Below, piece after piece: positions 42,369 through 53,679 of a DNA stretch of 64,000 bases; the first letter of the stretch is position 1; every line of letters starts with the position of its first letter. This DNA is from Pararge aegeria (taxonomy: Eukaryota; Arthropoda; Insecta; Lepidoptera; Nymphalidae). Position numbers and translations under genes: made by a program. A model generated the notes under the pieces. It had not been told where the DNA came from and searched no databases. It saw nothing but the letters and a program-made list of their open reading frames with translations. The stretch lies in NCBI RefSeq assembly GCF_905163445.1, contig NC_053197.1, positions 12,214,001-12,278,000 on the forward strand, given 5' to 3'.

Positions 42369-42555
42369 GTCTGATGGGAGGTTTTGGCCATCGCTAGGTG
42401 CCACCCTACCTACAAAGACGCGCCACGTGCGTACCGGACAAACGGAAACCGATTAGGGGTTTAATATAACTGCCATTCCTATAACTGGTTAGCTTACCAT
42501 CTAGAACTTCATTATCTCTTGTGACCACCAAGTGATAACAGTCAGGGGCTCACTC
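42369..42555 (+). mobile_element. SINE-B, diverged
   Basis: It contains TCTGATGGGAGGTTTTGGCC, ACAAAGACGCGCCACG, AAACCGATTAGGGG and CACCAAGTGATAACAGTCA. The tRNA-like head is missing. Confidence 0.7.
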
Positions 42556-42559
42556 GTAG

Positions 42560-44690
42560 TGGAATTAAAAAACACGGGTTAATAATTATTGAAATCTGAA
42601 TGAACAGATCAACTAGCCTGTGGAATTTGGTTAATTCATTCCAACGCAATGTGGTAGCGAATCTTACTAAGCAGTTTTTTTAAGATCGATTTATAAAAAC
42701 GTCTGATGTATCATCCAAACAGTTGACTATTGTTCTCGCGTTGTCGACAGCAATTATCATATCATCGGACATTCCTGCATAAATCAAGTCGGGATATATA
42801 TTTTATTTCAATTTATAACCAAAGATACACAAATCTATAGAATTGTAACTACATTTTTTTTACAACCTTCAGAAACATTGATTGGAATATCTAATAATAT
42901 GAAGGTATATTGAGAGGAAAGTATATGCAGGATTCTCCGTACAAGTGTACACCCTTTTACCTTCCACGATAATACCTCTAGAGCAATTATATTTTTCGTA
43001 ACATCAAAGGCTAAGTCATATCGCTATGATTTATTTTTCTTGAAAAGCTATTTAAAAAAATCTGACCCTCTACAATATCTTTGGGAGGACCTCCGTTGGG
43101 AGGATTTACAGAGAATTATGAAACAAAAAATAAAATGAAAGAAAGAGAAACCCAGGCTTAATCTTTCTTATTATCTCATTGTCTAATGTATCTATATTCT
43201 ATATATATATATTTTTTTTTAATCATCGATAAGAATCGGCTCAGTTCTGGATGAGAAAACAGTGTACGAAACGATCTCGTCAAATTTAGTAGGTAATATC
43301 AATCTGAGCTGCAACCGTCCCTCGCACTCTACTGCGGAAGACAAGCGGCGGCTATACTAATACAGTAACAATAAGGCAAAAATAATAATTAAAGCATTAC
43401 CTACCTGAAATAAAGCATCTACTCTCAAACTTTAAAATGAAAATTGCATAAATAGAAAAACTAATAATCTGCTACATAATGCAGCCTCAATATAAAATAA
43501 CAAGAAGCTATACTTTACTATGGTTGTATATCCACGGTTCGGGAATCTTTGGCCCCACATTTATTACCTTTAACCTTATTTTGGCATTTGGCTATGTCGC
43601 AACGACCCTGAGGCGCGGGCTATCGTTTGTTTCATCGGTATCCTCTTGGCGCAGGGATGTACCTAGGATCGGAGATAACTCAAGGTCAGTGGGTGGCAAC
43701 CTTTAATAAATTCCTGAACAGTTTTACGATAAATAAAATGCTTCAGACCCGCAGTATTGTGCGCGTACCTATTATTTAGGTATAGTTACAATTTACAACC
43801 ATATACCTGTAGTAGACACAGGTGCATCTTTAACAACAATTATTTATGAAATTTGTATTGTATTTTTTTAATTATATTATTGAAATCGCACCGTACCTAT
43901 AGATTTTTTGGGTTAACGCGGATGAATAATAGCAAATTAAGCTTATATTTGGTATGTAAATTACCTGACAAACTTTCATATTTAATCAAACAATCTATCT
44001 ATCTAAGCAAAAGCCATCTTGAGTTACAACGATTATGCAACTAAACAGATTTACTAATAGATACGGATATAATCTATTACAGATATATTTCACCTACCTT
44101 TCCGATACTTTCCGAGATCGTGGCCTATAATTTCAATACACCATATTATTTCAATAGCTAAAGTGCTAAGTGACGCAAGCTTTTATAAATCGCGGCACAA
44201 TAATTTTTATCTCACAATGGTATCAAAACAAAGTCAATAGTTTGCGACCTTTGGTTTTAAATTTATTCAATATTGCGCGATCCGTCGAATATAGCAATAA
44301 TTCGAGAATAATTGTTTACCACTTATTGTTGTGGCGGGCTGTCAATCAATTTACTCTCGAACATTGTGATCTACATAGCCCACACAGTGGCTGAGTCATG
44401 CAACAGTGCATCAGGATTAAAAAATCTAAAAAATCTTAAAATTAAAATATGTACTGAAAATATTCTTTATATTTAACCCTCAAAGTTAAAAAGGAGAACA
44501 GAAGTTTGACGTTTGTGTGTGTCTATCTGTTTGTCTGTATTCGTGTTCGTACTTACACTTTACAAATAAAAAATTGATATAAGTACGGTGGGAATCAAGC
44601 CCGCAACATGACGTTCCAGTACGCTATTTTAATTGGAGGGTATGTTTTGTAAAATCAATGGGACGGACAGTTCATGGTACATGGACGGTG
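42560..44690. other. Two kilobases without recognised feature
   Basis: ORFs of 60-75 codons (43479-43706, 43853-44044, 44170-44394) have no motif. A patch near 43600-43660 is somewhat GC-richer. No repeat terminus is seen. Confidence 0.35.
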
Positions 44691-44694
44691 GTAA

Positions 44695-44990
44695 CATGTA
44701 CAGTGTTCGTTGACAGTGATGACTTACAGATCTGAAACATGGTCGCTTACTTTGGTCTCATCAGAAAAAGCTCAAGCTAATTTCTCTACGTGATCAAATC
44801 AGACAAGAGTGACCGACATAGCTCAGCGAGTTGCAAAGCTGAAGTGGCAATGTGCGGGGCACATAGCACGGAAACCGATGAAAGCATGAGACCACAGCGT
44901 AGGTCGGTCGCTCGAAACAAGTGACAAGAACTCCGTGCAAATGACCTATGTCCAGCAGTGGACGTCAGTCGGTTGTTTTGATGAACAGTC
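44695..44990 (+). pseudogene. LINE-zeta RT fragment with internal deletion
   Basis: The plus strand reads LQI/ETWSLTLVSSEKAQ, TRVTDIAQRVAKLKWQCAGH, IARKP, then a gap, then QMTYVQQWTSVG. This is the C-terminal order of RTE-like reverse transcriptases, lacking the RGRP..RW.DD section and interrupted by an in-frame stop. Confidence 0.8.
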
Positions 44991-45084
44991 TGGTGTGGCG
45001 GCTAATGTGCTCGCTCAGAGGTGGATAGTGCCAGTTTCTCAACTCCGTTCTGGTACGCTGAATATCTTTCTTTCCTAATAATTT

Positions 45085-45235
45085 ATGGACCATTGCTTAT
45101 AATCAGAGCATCACTTCGCAGGACATGCAAGGATCACGTCCTATAAAATGCCACTGTGTCAATCAATGTCCATGTGGCATAGGTGAAAAAATTCATGTCG
45201 CTGTATTAACGCCCTTTAACACAGAAATGCTATAC
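45085..45235 (-). repeat. RepF right half
   Basis: The minus strand has CATGTCCTGCGAAGTGATGC and the GGACGTGATCCTTG block. Confidence 0.6.
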
Positions 45236-45299
45236 TATACTTGTCTCGTTGACACAAAAACCTCTACAACATTAAAAGTAAAACGAGTATATTCGTACT

Positions 45300-45440
45300 T
45301 TTAGAACGTAAGTACATTTTATTTCAATGAATGAATATACTTATAGAAAACAAAACTAAAAAATGCAATTATAAAAGAAGGATAAGATACAATTTGGTGG
45401 CTTATTTTATCGCTACATAACGATCTATTCCAGGCAACCA
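45300..45440 (-). repeat. TailR, diverged
   Basis: The complement of GGTTGCCTGGAATAGATCG with the GTTATGTAGCGATAAAATAA-type core places it in TailR. Confidence 0.55.
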
Positions 45441-46139
45441 AAGAGAAAAAGCTGTAGATATAAGTCAGATGGTACAATAAATAAATTAATTAAAACATAT
45501 AAATGCACTGCTAACAATACATAAATAAATACTTGACTTATTTGGTATAATGAATTAATAAATTGGTATCGAATAGAAAAAAAATTACCTTTTGCATAAA
45601 CCGTCCTCTTGCTATAGCGACGTGTCCCCGCTATTTGTCAATGGGCCAGGGAGGGCCGAGACGCGTGAGCGATGGGATGGACTCTTGCGCAATTATAGTT
45701 TGGCGCCCTGCTAAATTGAGGATCTCAAGGTGATAATATAGAGACACGCAGAAAAACCTCAAAGGCGTGATAACTTATTTTGAAAAACTGCCCTATGATA
45801 CTAAATTTATCAATTTCTGAAATAACTTTAACAGAAATCCTGTCGCAGGCGCATAGAGCATCAAGTTTATTTATGTTGTAATTAGTGTTTTTTTTGCGAA
45901 TGTACTCACAGTTCTAACTAATGTAGAACAAGGTGATAACTAAAAAGAGTTACCTATTTTATCTGTAGCTTGACTCTTTAGTTTTGTAAGCAACTTGAAC
46001 CCGCCATACCCACGAAAATAAAAAGAATTGTCTGATTAATACTAATAACTTTGATTTTATTTTAACGATAGCATAACCTCAATATATATTTTGATTTGTT
46101 TTCTTTGTTTTGGAAGGCATATTCTACAGAGCAGAAACT

Positions 46140-46214
46140 CACAAGCTACGCTTATTTTGGGGCTAGATGGCGATATGTGTACTGTCGTAGTGTTTATTTA
46201 TTTATTATTTAATG
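46140..46214 (+). repeat. SINE-A 3' end only
   Basis: It contains CACAAGCTACGCTTATTTTG and GGGCTAGATGGCGATATG, ending in TTTATTTATTTATT. Confidence 0.8.
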
Positions 46215-46420
46215 AGTGACCATGTGTCCATAAACCAGAGACGTTGGATGTTAAGTCTCATGTGCTTGTAATTAATAGGAATTGCTGATCCCATTGTGTA
46301 GCGTTAGTAGTTCTAGTAGTTTCCACTGCATTTCAGCTGGCATGGTGTTTGGTTGGAGTTCGTGTGCTGCAGATCGTGACGTCGCTCAACTACTGGGCCG
46401 CTCCCACGGACCGCTAACTT
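46215..46420 (-). repeat. RepF, diverged
   Basis: The minus strand has GGTTTATGGACACATGG, CTTAACATCCAACG and ATTACAAGCACATGAG, the RepF centre. Confidence 0.45.
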
Positions 46421-46609
46421 TATTATGAAATTTCGCTATTTAAGGATGAGCGTGGCAATGTTAGGAAGTTATGGCAATTAATCGTAGCTAACAAAAATAG
46501 AGTTTGCTGCTAAACGTACGGCACGTTGACTCTTGTTCATCGACGTAATACTTAGACAGGTATAAAGCTAGTATAGCAACTATGGAACCGGCTTCGCCTG
46601 AGATATTGA

Positions 46610-47063
46610 TCTATATATATAAAAGGCAAAGGTGACTTACTGACTGACTGATCTATCAACGCACAGCTCTTGACGGATCCAGCTTAAATTTTGCACACAG
46701 ATAGTTATTACAACGTAGGCATCCGCTCAGAAATGATTTGTGAAAATTCCATCCCTAAGAGGGTTGAATGGGGGATGAATTTTCGTATAAAATCCTTCAA
46801 TTTATCAGTGTATTTTTCATCCATGAAACTTTGATTTTAGGTTTGATTAAAAATAAAGAAATACGTTTTTCACAAATTTTTAAAATGCCAACACCAAAGG
46901 CATCAAATAGGGGATGAAAGTTTATATGAATGTTTCCGATTTTTAAAGTAAATTACGTTCATATTTTTCTATTAACAGCAAGACTTTTTCTTAACCTTTG
47001 TAGTTAAAATTTACCAAATCTAAAATTGATCTTAACGGGAGCGAAGCCGCGGGCAAAAGCTAG
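46610..47063 (+). mobile_element. Hel-2-type Helitron, full-length
   Basis: The 5' end is TCTATATATATAAAAGG. The 3' end is GAGCGAAGCCGCGGGCAAAA, GCTAG (CTAG 47060-47063). The flanks are A (46609) and T (47064). The interior has TTGACGGATCCAGC and GAGGGTTGAATGGGGGATGA. It differs internally from the 31.9 kb copy, so it is a separate subfamily. Confidence 0.88.
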
Positions 47064-47442
47064 TATAATGTAACCTCGGCATAACTCCACTTTTGTATTT
47101 GAAGATTTTATGGCCACAGTTGACGGACATAGTTTTTAGCTTCTCATAAAATTAATCGAAAGTAAACTTTTAAAACTTTATTAGTGTTAAATATAATTCC
47201 AATTAGTAAACACATAATAATAATTGCAAACTAACATAAATATTTACAAAAATATAAGGCGTCTAACTGTTCACAAATGGGCGTGGTATCCTAAATGAAC
47301 AGTGAATCGAAAGTGTATGTAAGTATTTAATGTAAAAAGTGTTCGTTTTTATGTTTCTATCACAGGAGCCACTCCATGGCTCATTTTTTTCAGACTTAAA
47401 ACTGGAATACTGCCAGTTATATTTTCCAGGTTTGAACTATCA

Positions 47443-48107
47443 TCTTAGACTGTGTAGGTGCATCAGATGATGTGACAGCCCAGTGTTAGCTCATCAAACA
47501 AAAAGTTACTCTCATAATAATACCTAGTTTATTCTCGTTCCATCGATCCATGAAGTGCCAGCACCAAGATGTCCACCATCTTAGACTTCCTATTTGCATC
47601 AGATACGATCTCAGCTAAGTGTTAACTTGCCATCAAACAAAAATTTACTCTTTTTTTATTAACGACCAGCACTTGACGACAATCCTGCCCGTTAGAAAGC
47701 AATGATGAGGTCTAGGTTGAAGCACGCTTGCCTAGAAAAAGCCTATTCACTCTTGCCTTGAAGGTACTTAAATTATACGTGGCAAGAAGCACAGTTGGCG
47801 GGAGGGCGTTCCACATCTTAGCGGTACGTATCAGAAACGTGGATAAAAAACGCTTCGTCCGTGTTAATGGTATATCAACCACTTAAGGATACCACTCATG
47901 GTGTCTCGCTGTTCTGTGGTGGAACGGGGAACGAGCAACAAGATTGTAAAGTTCCTCAGCACACTCACCGAAGTATTCCGATAAACAGGCAACATTACGT
48001 CTGTGCTGTGGACTTTTTAGATTTGTCACCTATAATTCTCTCTCTCATAATAATGTTTAGTGTATTCCCGTTCCATCGCTCCATCAAGTACCCGCACCAA
48101 GACGTCC
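47443..48107 (+). repeat. Two-unit tandem repeat split by a LINE
   Basis: Unit 1 (47443-47573) runs from CATCTTAGACTG through CTCATCAAACAAAAAG to CCAGCACCAAGATGTCCAC. Unit 2 starts CATCTTAGACTTCC at 47578, is interrupted after ACAAAAATTTACTCT (about 47652), and resumes with CTCTCATAATAATG (about 48040), ending CCGCACCAAGACGTCCAC. Confidence 0.75.
47650..48010 (-). pseudogene. LINE-beta RT C-terminus, nearly intact end
   Basis: The minus strand ends at TAG 47714-47712 after KRFLSTFLIRTAKMWNALPP, TVLLATYNLSTFKARV and NRLFLGKRAST. Upstream text corresponds to an RRR.WHPYVVD-like block. An A-rich 3' end is at about 47650. The plus ORF 47861-48229 is partly its antisense. Confidence 0.82.
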
Positions 48108-48235
48108 ACACGCGGCGTGAGAGCGGCGGACCGTCCGGCACGATCTTCATACACGAAGCGTTGCATTGTTATGTCATTGCATACAGCTTGCGGAATTTAT
48201 CGCACCGCTGTTGCGGTTCATTAGACTGACTCCTT
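48108..48235 (+). other. GC-richer open stretch after the tandem repeat
   Basis: The plus frame continues through RRESGGPSGTIFIHEALHCY to a stop at 48227-48229. It has higher GC than its flanks, but the upstream part of this ORF is a repeat and antisense LINE, so no gene is called. Confidence 0.2.
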
Positions 48236-48317
48236 TGACGTTATGAAATCTTGGTAGGTACTTGCGCCGCATTAGATGAAGACTTTCTTGCGCTCATCTT
48301 CTTCTAGTGTTTCACAA

Positions 48318-48365
48318 GTGGGCACGGGACCCCTCTCGTACAGAAACGAGTGGTTTAAACCTTCT
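48318..48365 (-). repeat. SINE-C scrap
   Basis: GTGGGCACGGGACCCCTCTC and the following GAGTGGTTTAAAC are antisense to the SINE-C end. Confidence 0.4.
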
Positions 48366-48369
48366 TCTA

Positions 48370-49040
48370 GGATCCCTACTTCCTCATTTATGTTTGTTCC
48401 CTGCCGCGTTAATAGATACATTATCTCTACTCCGTTAACAAGAGTTTACGTCTACAACGTGTAAATGAAAACCGGAATATTACATCACATGCTTTAGAGG
48501 TAAATTATTTACTGTATCTAGGACTTATCTGTGAAACCGAATCGCTAATAGTTTTTACTGAAAGAAATCAGATACAGCCCTAACTTCACATACAAAATAA
48601 AAATCAAGTGATGCCTTTTAATTTATTAGGTACCATGCACGTGTCAGTCTTTTATCTTCAATAGGGTTGTCATATAAGTAAAAACTTAGAATTTTTTGAA
48701 TTAGTTGGTATGGAAAAATAAATATGCTTCTTGAGATAAAATATATTTACAGGGTGACTCCCATTGAAAATTTTTACACCATGATCCTTCAACATTATTT
48801 CGTAATTAGGTTACACGTTTTATAAATTAAAAATTGAAATAAATCTCGACTACTTGTCATTATACCTACTAGTTATAATCTGCTAGCGCTTTCATTTGAT
48901 ATTATTGATTGCCCATATTGACAGATTTGCGAAAAAATATGGCGAACGTAAAATAAAATAAGTAGGTACACTCCTGACTAATGCACCTTTCATACAACAA
49001 AACAAAATCAAAATCCTTTGTTCATCCGTTTGGGAAATAC
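48370..49040. other. AT-rich, no recognised feature
   Basis: Nothing is recognised before the CA microsatellite. Confidence 0.4.
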
Positions 49041-49044
49041 GATG

Positions 49045-49045
<1 letters not shown>

Positions 49046-49082
<37 letters not shown>

Positions 49083-49122
49083 ATACACTCACTCACACAC
49101 ACACGCACATACACAAACGCGA
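49046..49122. repeat. CA-rich microsatellite
   Basis: About 15 uninterrupted CA units, then imperfect CACT/CACA repeats. The minus ORF 48892-49092 reads through it. Confidence 0.95.
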
Positions 49123-49124
49123 TC

Positions 49125-49550
49125 AACCACGAGCTAGTTTTTGTACCAAATAACTAAACTCTGCCTAACTGTTTTACCGGTAACATATTAAAATCATTTT
49201 TAGATTATTCATGAAGCCTACATAACACCTATCTTTATTTTGCGTTTGGCGAAAAGTCCCTATAGGTAGTAAAAGTATAGCGAAGAAAAAGTTAACCGCG
49301 ATATTTTCTAAGGTTATTTTCACATGGTGATGTAATTGCAAATGCAAATCCAAACAACGCGCTATAAACTCGAATGCGTCGGTTTAGTGCGTTTTCGCTT
49401 TCGCCATTAGCAATAAATCAGCAACGCCATCTAGTGGGCAATGGTCTTTGTGCCGAGTAACATTCACACACGCATTATATTAGGTCTCGCTATAAACGAT
49501 CGTTTTTTTTGAAGCTGGTTCGACATTTCATCATATCAACGCATGATCGT
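49125..49550. other. No recognised feature
   Basis: The segment near 49425 reads ACGCCATCTAGTGGGC. This is recorded only as wording; I see no element boundaries. Confidence 0.3.
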
Positions 49551-49554
49551 CAGG

Positions 49555-49790
49555 GCACGGTTTTTCTCCCACAATGAGATGGGGTTAAGGCCATAATCCA
49601 CCACGCTAGCCCAGTGCGGTTTGGTGGATTCCACAAGCATTTTGAGAACATTATGGAGAACTCTCAGGCATGCAGGTTTCCTCACGATTTTTTCCTACAC
49701 CGTTAAGCAAGTGATGTTTTAATTGCTAAAACGCACATTACTTAGAAAAGTTCGAGCTGGAATTCCAACTCCGCCCACAGTGACAGTAGT
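49555..49790 (-). mobile_element. SINE-C body
   Basis: The minus strand carries ACATAATGTTCTCAAAATGC, CCACCAAACCGCACTGGGC, AGCGTGGTGGATTATGG and CCCATCTCATTGTGGGAG. The head near 49780 is poorly preserved. Confidence 0.85.
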
Positions 49791-49802
49791 TATTGTTTTA
49801 CA

Positions 49803-50340
49803 TGTAAGCCCTTGACTGCAAGCTCACCTGAGTAAGTGATGATGCAGTCTAAGATGGTAGCGGGCTAACCTGTTAGTGAGTATGGTAGACATACCCCTAA
49901 TCGGTTTCCACGCGACAACGGAACACTAAATCGCATAGCCGCACGTCTTTGTCGGTAGAGTGGTCCAACGACCGAAGCCTCCCACCAGACCAGACCAGAG
50001 GAAATTCAAAAATTATAAATTCCCTAATTGCCGGTGCCGGAAATCGAACCTGGGACCTCCTTCTGAAATTCACAGCGCTTACCATTAGGAAAATTAAGCT
50101 TAATTTGCTATAGTCCGCGAGAAGCAGGAGAATCTATATGGTGTAATTTATACTTTCTTCAATCCTTATACTCCACACCAGACAAATCTTCGGCAATGTA
50201 CCTTGCGTAGAGGGTACAGATTTTCCTGCTATTCGCGGACTATTGCAAATTAAGCTTAATTTTCCTGATATGTCATGGATTTCCGCAAAGTAACACCTGC
50301 TTCTATCCAATACAGCGCGTTGCGTTACAGGGAGGTCGTC
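49803..50340 (-). mobile_element. SINE-B (minus), head split by an inverted Pen
   Basis: The body at 49803-50088 is typical, with the B-box complement GGAAATCGAACCTGGGACC. The missing 5' few bases of the SINE head (complement of GACCTCCCTGTAACGC) are found at 50329-50340, after the Pen insertion. Confidence 0.8.
50089..50328. mobile_element. Pen inverted partial dimer
   Basis: The left half (50089-50207) runs in the plus sense from GGAAAATTAAGCTTAATTTG to GGCAATGTACC. The right half (50208-50328) runs in the opposite sense from TTGCGTAGAGGGTAC, skips a section, and repeats AGATTTTCCTGC to GCAAATTAAGCTTAATTTTC, ending with the Pen edge CTGCTTCTATCCAAT. The arms form a foldback of about 50 bp. 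The ribozyme-like segment is deleted. Confidence 0.7.
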
Positions 50341-50364
50341 AAAAAGCATTGCGACATTATTGCT

Positions 50365-50440
50365 TAGTGGCATAAATAAGCATGGTGGTCCGTGGTAGTA
50401 CTTCCCCCGACGAGAACTGTCACAAAAAGTTCAAGTACCT
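50365..50440 (-). repeat. RepF left end scrap
   Basis: The complement of TTTTTGTGACAGTTCTCGTC and the GGAAGTACTACC block match RepF. Confidence 0.6.
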
Positions 50441-50929
50441 ACTGCTTAAATACGTTAAAAAAAAATGTATATATCCGTAACCACAGTTAAAATGCGTTTT
50501 ACGGTAGAGTAGAAATAAACGCAGAGTTACAAAAGCTACGCTTTAAATCACCTTAACGGGAAATTTTCGCTGCTGCGCCGTCCGTCATTTGTCGATTTCC
50601 CATTTTACTGTCAATGCATGTGAACGTCTCAATTTTGTCGACACTTCAAGGTATAAAGGTAATATCATTGGTCTAGTCACAATAGTTGTATTATCATACA
50701 AGTATATAGGTACAATTTAAACAGTTCCGTTTTTTGTGTGTATTAGAAATACCTACCTAAGTAGGTACTTGTTACTAACTATTTGTCTCCTGGCTCTTGA
50801 TATTAAGTAAAGCATGCATCTTCTCTCATAATATTGGAATGAAATAAAGTTTAATCTTGTAGCCTCGTTTTTCTGATGCGTATTGTCTTTTACTGAACTT
50901 ACTGTGTAATATTGTCTTTTACTTCTCAG

Positions 50930-51045
50930 TTGAATCTGCCTTCCAAATCTGTGGTAGAGTCACTACAAACAGACTGACTTGACGTTTCAAATGTGTTTTT
51001 AAACTAGGCCCACTTGAAATAAATGAATCTTGGTTTTTTTTTTTT
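50930..51045 (+). mobile_element. LINE-delta 3' end
   Basis: GAATCTGCCTTCCAAATCTG, AGTCACTACAAACAGACTG and GACGTTTCAAATGTG lead to GAAATAAATGAATCTTGG and a T-run. Confidence 0.85.
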
Positions 51046-51161
51046 AAATTTAATTAGGCTTAAACCTAGACGATGTAATGCATATCAGCGAATATTTTCG
51101 GACACTATGTAAAAATAGTGGAATAGACTTCACTCACTAGAACTTTCGTAGGTCAGCAAGG

Positions 51162-51488
51162 TTTTTTTTTCATTCTTCTACAAGTTAGCCCATGACTGCA
51201 ATCTCATCTGGCGGTAAGTGATGATGCAGTCTAATATTGTAGCGGGCTAACCTGTTAGGGATTATGTTAGTTATACCTCTGATCGGTTTCTACGCGACAT
51301 CGCACCTGAACACTTAATCGCTTAGCGGCACGTCTTTGTCGGTAGGGTGGTCCGGCCAAAGCCTTCCACCAGACCAGACCAGAGAAAATTCAGAAATTAT
51401 AAATTCCCAAATCGCCCCTGCCGCGAATTGAACCCGGGACCTCCCACTTAAATTTACAGCGCTCACCGTTGCGCCAGGGAGGTCGTCA
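51162..51488 (-). mobile_element. SINE-B, complete reference copy
   Basis: The minus strand starts GACGACCTCCCTGGCGCAAC and GGTGAGCGC (A-box region) and has CCCGGGTTCAATTCGCGGC (B-box). The body has CTGGTCTGGTCTGGTGGAAG, CAAAGACGTGCCGCTAAGCG and GGTTAGCCCGCTACA, ending GGGCTAACTTGTAGAAGAAT plus an A-run. It is about 327 bp long. It is tRNA-derived, retroposed by a partner LINE, and not a tRNA gene. Confidence 0.93.
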
Positions 51489-51489
51489 A

Positions 51490-52190
51490 GTGTAGCTAAG
51501 GTAGGTATAGCATCATCATCATAAGGTAGGTATATCCTGTGAGTTTCGTAAAACTAAATAACAAAGTTACAAAATAACGTGGAGAAATCCACTGTCTTTT
51601 AATACTTTAAATAGCAAGTGAATTAATAAGCAAATACACCATTGATGCTTTACAGGCACTTTATACCATAAATATAACAATTTCATCACTACATACATAA
51701 TAATGCAAAATTATTTCGCAAAACACAACAAAACGGGTCGAATAGTTGTAAATAAGAGGTCTCCGAGCCAATTTGCGGAGACGAAGGGTCCCGTAGCACC
51801 ATAATAGGTTATCAAAGAGTCGTACGTTTTCATTAGTCGCAGTTGGTTATGCGACTTTTAAGGTAAAACTGCGTGGCTTTGAAATTAAGCTTACGTTTTG
51901 GATGTTTTGTTTGCTCTGATTATAATGCGTCTCAGGATTTATGTGAGACTTAATATCTTTATTTATTTATTTATTAAGAGCACTAACTACATGCATATTA
52001 CACGTTTTTAAATATAGCGCACACACACAAAAACATGGACTGATATGCACGTCAATTACAAGTGCACATAGCATTGACAAAGCGTCATGTTAACTTAATT
52101 TGACAAAAAAACCAACTCACCGAGATGTGTTTGGTGAGTTTTTTCCTAAATGCTGTGGGTGAGTCATGGACTTAAATACTCTAATCCTAA
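51490..52190. other. AT-rich, minor features only
   Basis: An AACTCACC/GGTGAGTT stem with an 11-nt loop lies at 52110-52142. Nothing else is recognised. Confidence 0.4.
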
Positions 52191-52194
52191 CCAA

Positions 52195-52586
52195 TATTTT
52201 TTTGTTCGTCTGTTTGTTTGTCATTCCTTCACGCCGCAACAAATCTACTTTATATTTGGCATAGAGATAGTTGAAAGGACGAAGAATAACGTAGGCTATA
52301 TCTCCGTTGATAACACTCAAAGTTGTTTACTTCTGCTTAGACCAGGACGCGTTTGGAACCCCCGTAGCTTTCGTTTTAAGTTTACGAATGTGGTTATCGC
52401 CATCATGTAATTCTTATGTACGCATCAAAAGAGCCACCTATGGGCCTACTTGAACCTACTTTTGACTTTGACTTTGACTTTGAAAAACCGTCCTTAAATA
52501 GTGTACTGTTTTCATGGTCGGTGTCTGATTCCATATTGACAAGTTTTTCAAATTGCCACGCGTGCAAAGCCGCGGTTTGAAGCTAG
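52195..52586 (+). mobile_element. Helitron (Hel-3-like) split by LINE-alpha
   Basis: The 5' part has TTGTTCGTCTGTTTGTTTG and GCATAGAGATAGTTGAAAGG. The 3' end after the insertion reads GCAAAGCCGCGGTTTGAAGC with CTAG at 52583-52586 followed by T. The 5' terminus is not preserved. Confidence 0.55.
52324..52483 (+). mobile_element. LINE-alpha copy H inside a Helitron
   Basis: CTTAGACCAGGACGCGTTTG, GCTTTCGTTTTAAGTTTACG and GCATCAAAAGAGCCACCTAT end in four TTTGAC units (52459-52483). Confidence 0.85.
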
Positions 52587-52599
52587 TAGTGTATCATAC

Positions 52600-53220
52600 T
52601 AGATTCAAATATGAATTTTTGGCGTACAAATATAGATAGGAGATGGTTTTTTGATTGAGACAGATTACCGGACAGCCGATTACAAGTTAAGTGGGTTTCG
52701 CACGGTTGCGTTTTGTTAATGAAATAATTTGTGGTGTTGACCGATTACCTTTTTATCTGGCGGTAAATATAAAAATACGTAAATGTTGATGAGATGTTAA
52801 GTGCCCAGTTTTAATTTGAAACATGAGCTACAAGTTTCAATAATGGCGTGGTTTGTGTTTAATAAGGTTTCACTTAATACCTAAAATTGCATGTATGTAG
52901 ACCACTAAGTAATACAACTAAAAACCTATAAGTGTTAGGTAGCTGATTCGTTGGGGAACATTGTATCTATTTAAAAGTACCTTCACTGTGTCCTGTAATA
53001 AGCTGCGGGTAGAACCACAGGCTAGGGCTAGTATACTCATATGATAATTGGTTGACCTTAGTGACTTTTGTGTGCAAAAGATTGCTCTTCGTCTATAAAA
53101 CTGCGTTTTCGTACATAGGTCTAGTATTAGGTTTATTTTTTAAGGTAAAAAACTAATTTTATTACGTAGTTTTTTTACTCTTTGGGGTACAACAATGTAT
53201 TAACATACAGGCTTACAGAC
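52600..53220. other. No clear feature
   Basis: AGCTGCGGGTAGAACCACAG followed by GCTAGGGCTAGTATA near 53000-53035 may be an old Helitron end. Otherwise nothing is seen. Confidence 0.3.
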
Positions 53221-53221
53221 A

Positions 53222-53305
53222 AATTTAAAAATTCAAAATTTCTTTTTTCATGTTTTAGGCATACAGGCACTTACCTACATTATGTATTTTAACATACATA
53301 CGAGT
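53222..53305 (-). repeat. LINE-alpha 3' scrap
   Basis: AAATTCAAAATTTC, a TTTCATGTTTTAGGC block and CAGGCACTTA are antisense to a decayed LINE-alpha end. Confidence 0.4.
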
Positions 53306-53449
53306 CGCAATCCCGCAATGGAGCTGTATATTGAATCTAAGCTTACCTATAAATGAGGAGGTCTAAGCGAACTAAAGCTGTAAAGTTATTTATCTCGTTT
53401 ATTCAGAATATAATTTTATAATTTTTTACCATCTGGTTTCTTCGTGCTT

Positions 53450-53522
53450 ATAAACCCTGGTTGCCAACCCTTTGCAAGCCTTGGACACCTTGGCCACAAG
53501 CCTTGTAAGCCTTGGCCAGGTA
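53450..53522. repeat. Degenerate CCTTGG-rich repeat
   Basis: Several imperfect GCAAGCCTTGG/GCCACAAGCCTTG units occur in about 70 bp. Confidence 0.5.
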
Positions 53523-53679
53523 CGCGCGCTGTTATTGTCCAATCGTTTCCTACGACGCTATTGACGTTGAAAAAACGAAGGAAAATTGAAGTTAAGTACT
53601 TATATATAGCTTTGACTTTATTGCGTGCGAGACCAAATTTTGTAATTTAGTCTGATAATGATTTTACCTTTGTTAAGTG

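Noticed and set aside
47861..48229. 122-codon plus-strand ORF as a gene
   Set aside because: Its first half is antisense to the LINE-beta C-terminus, and the middle lies in a tandem repeat also present at 47.5 kb.
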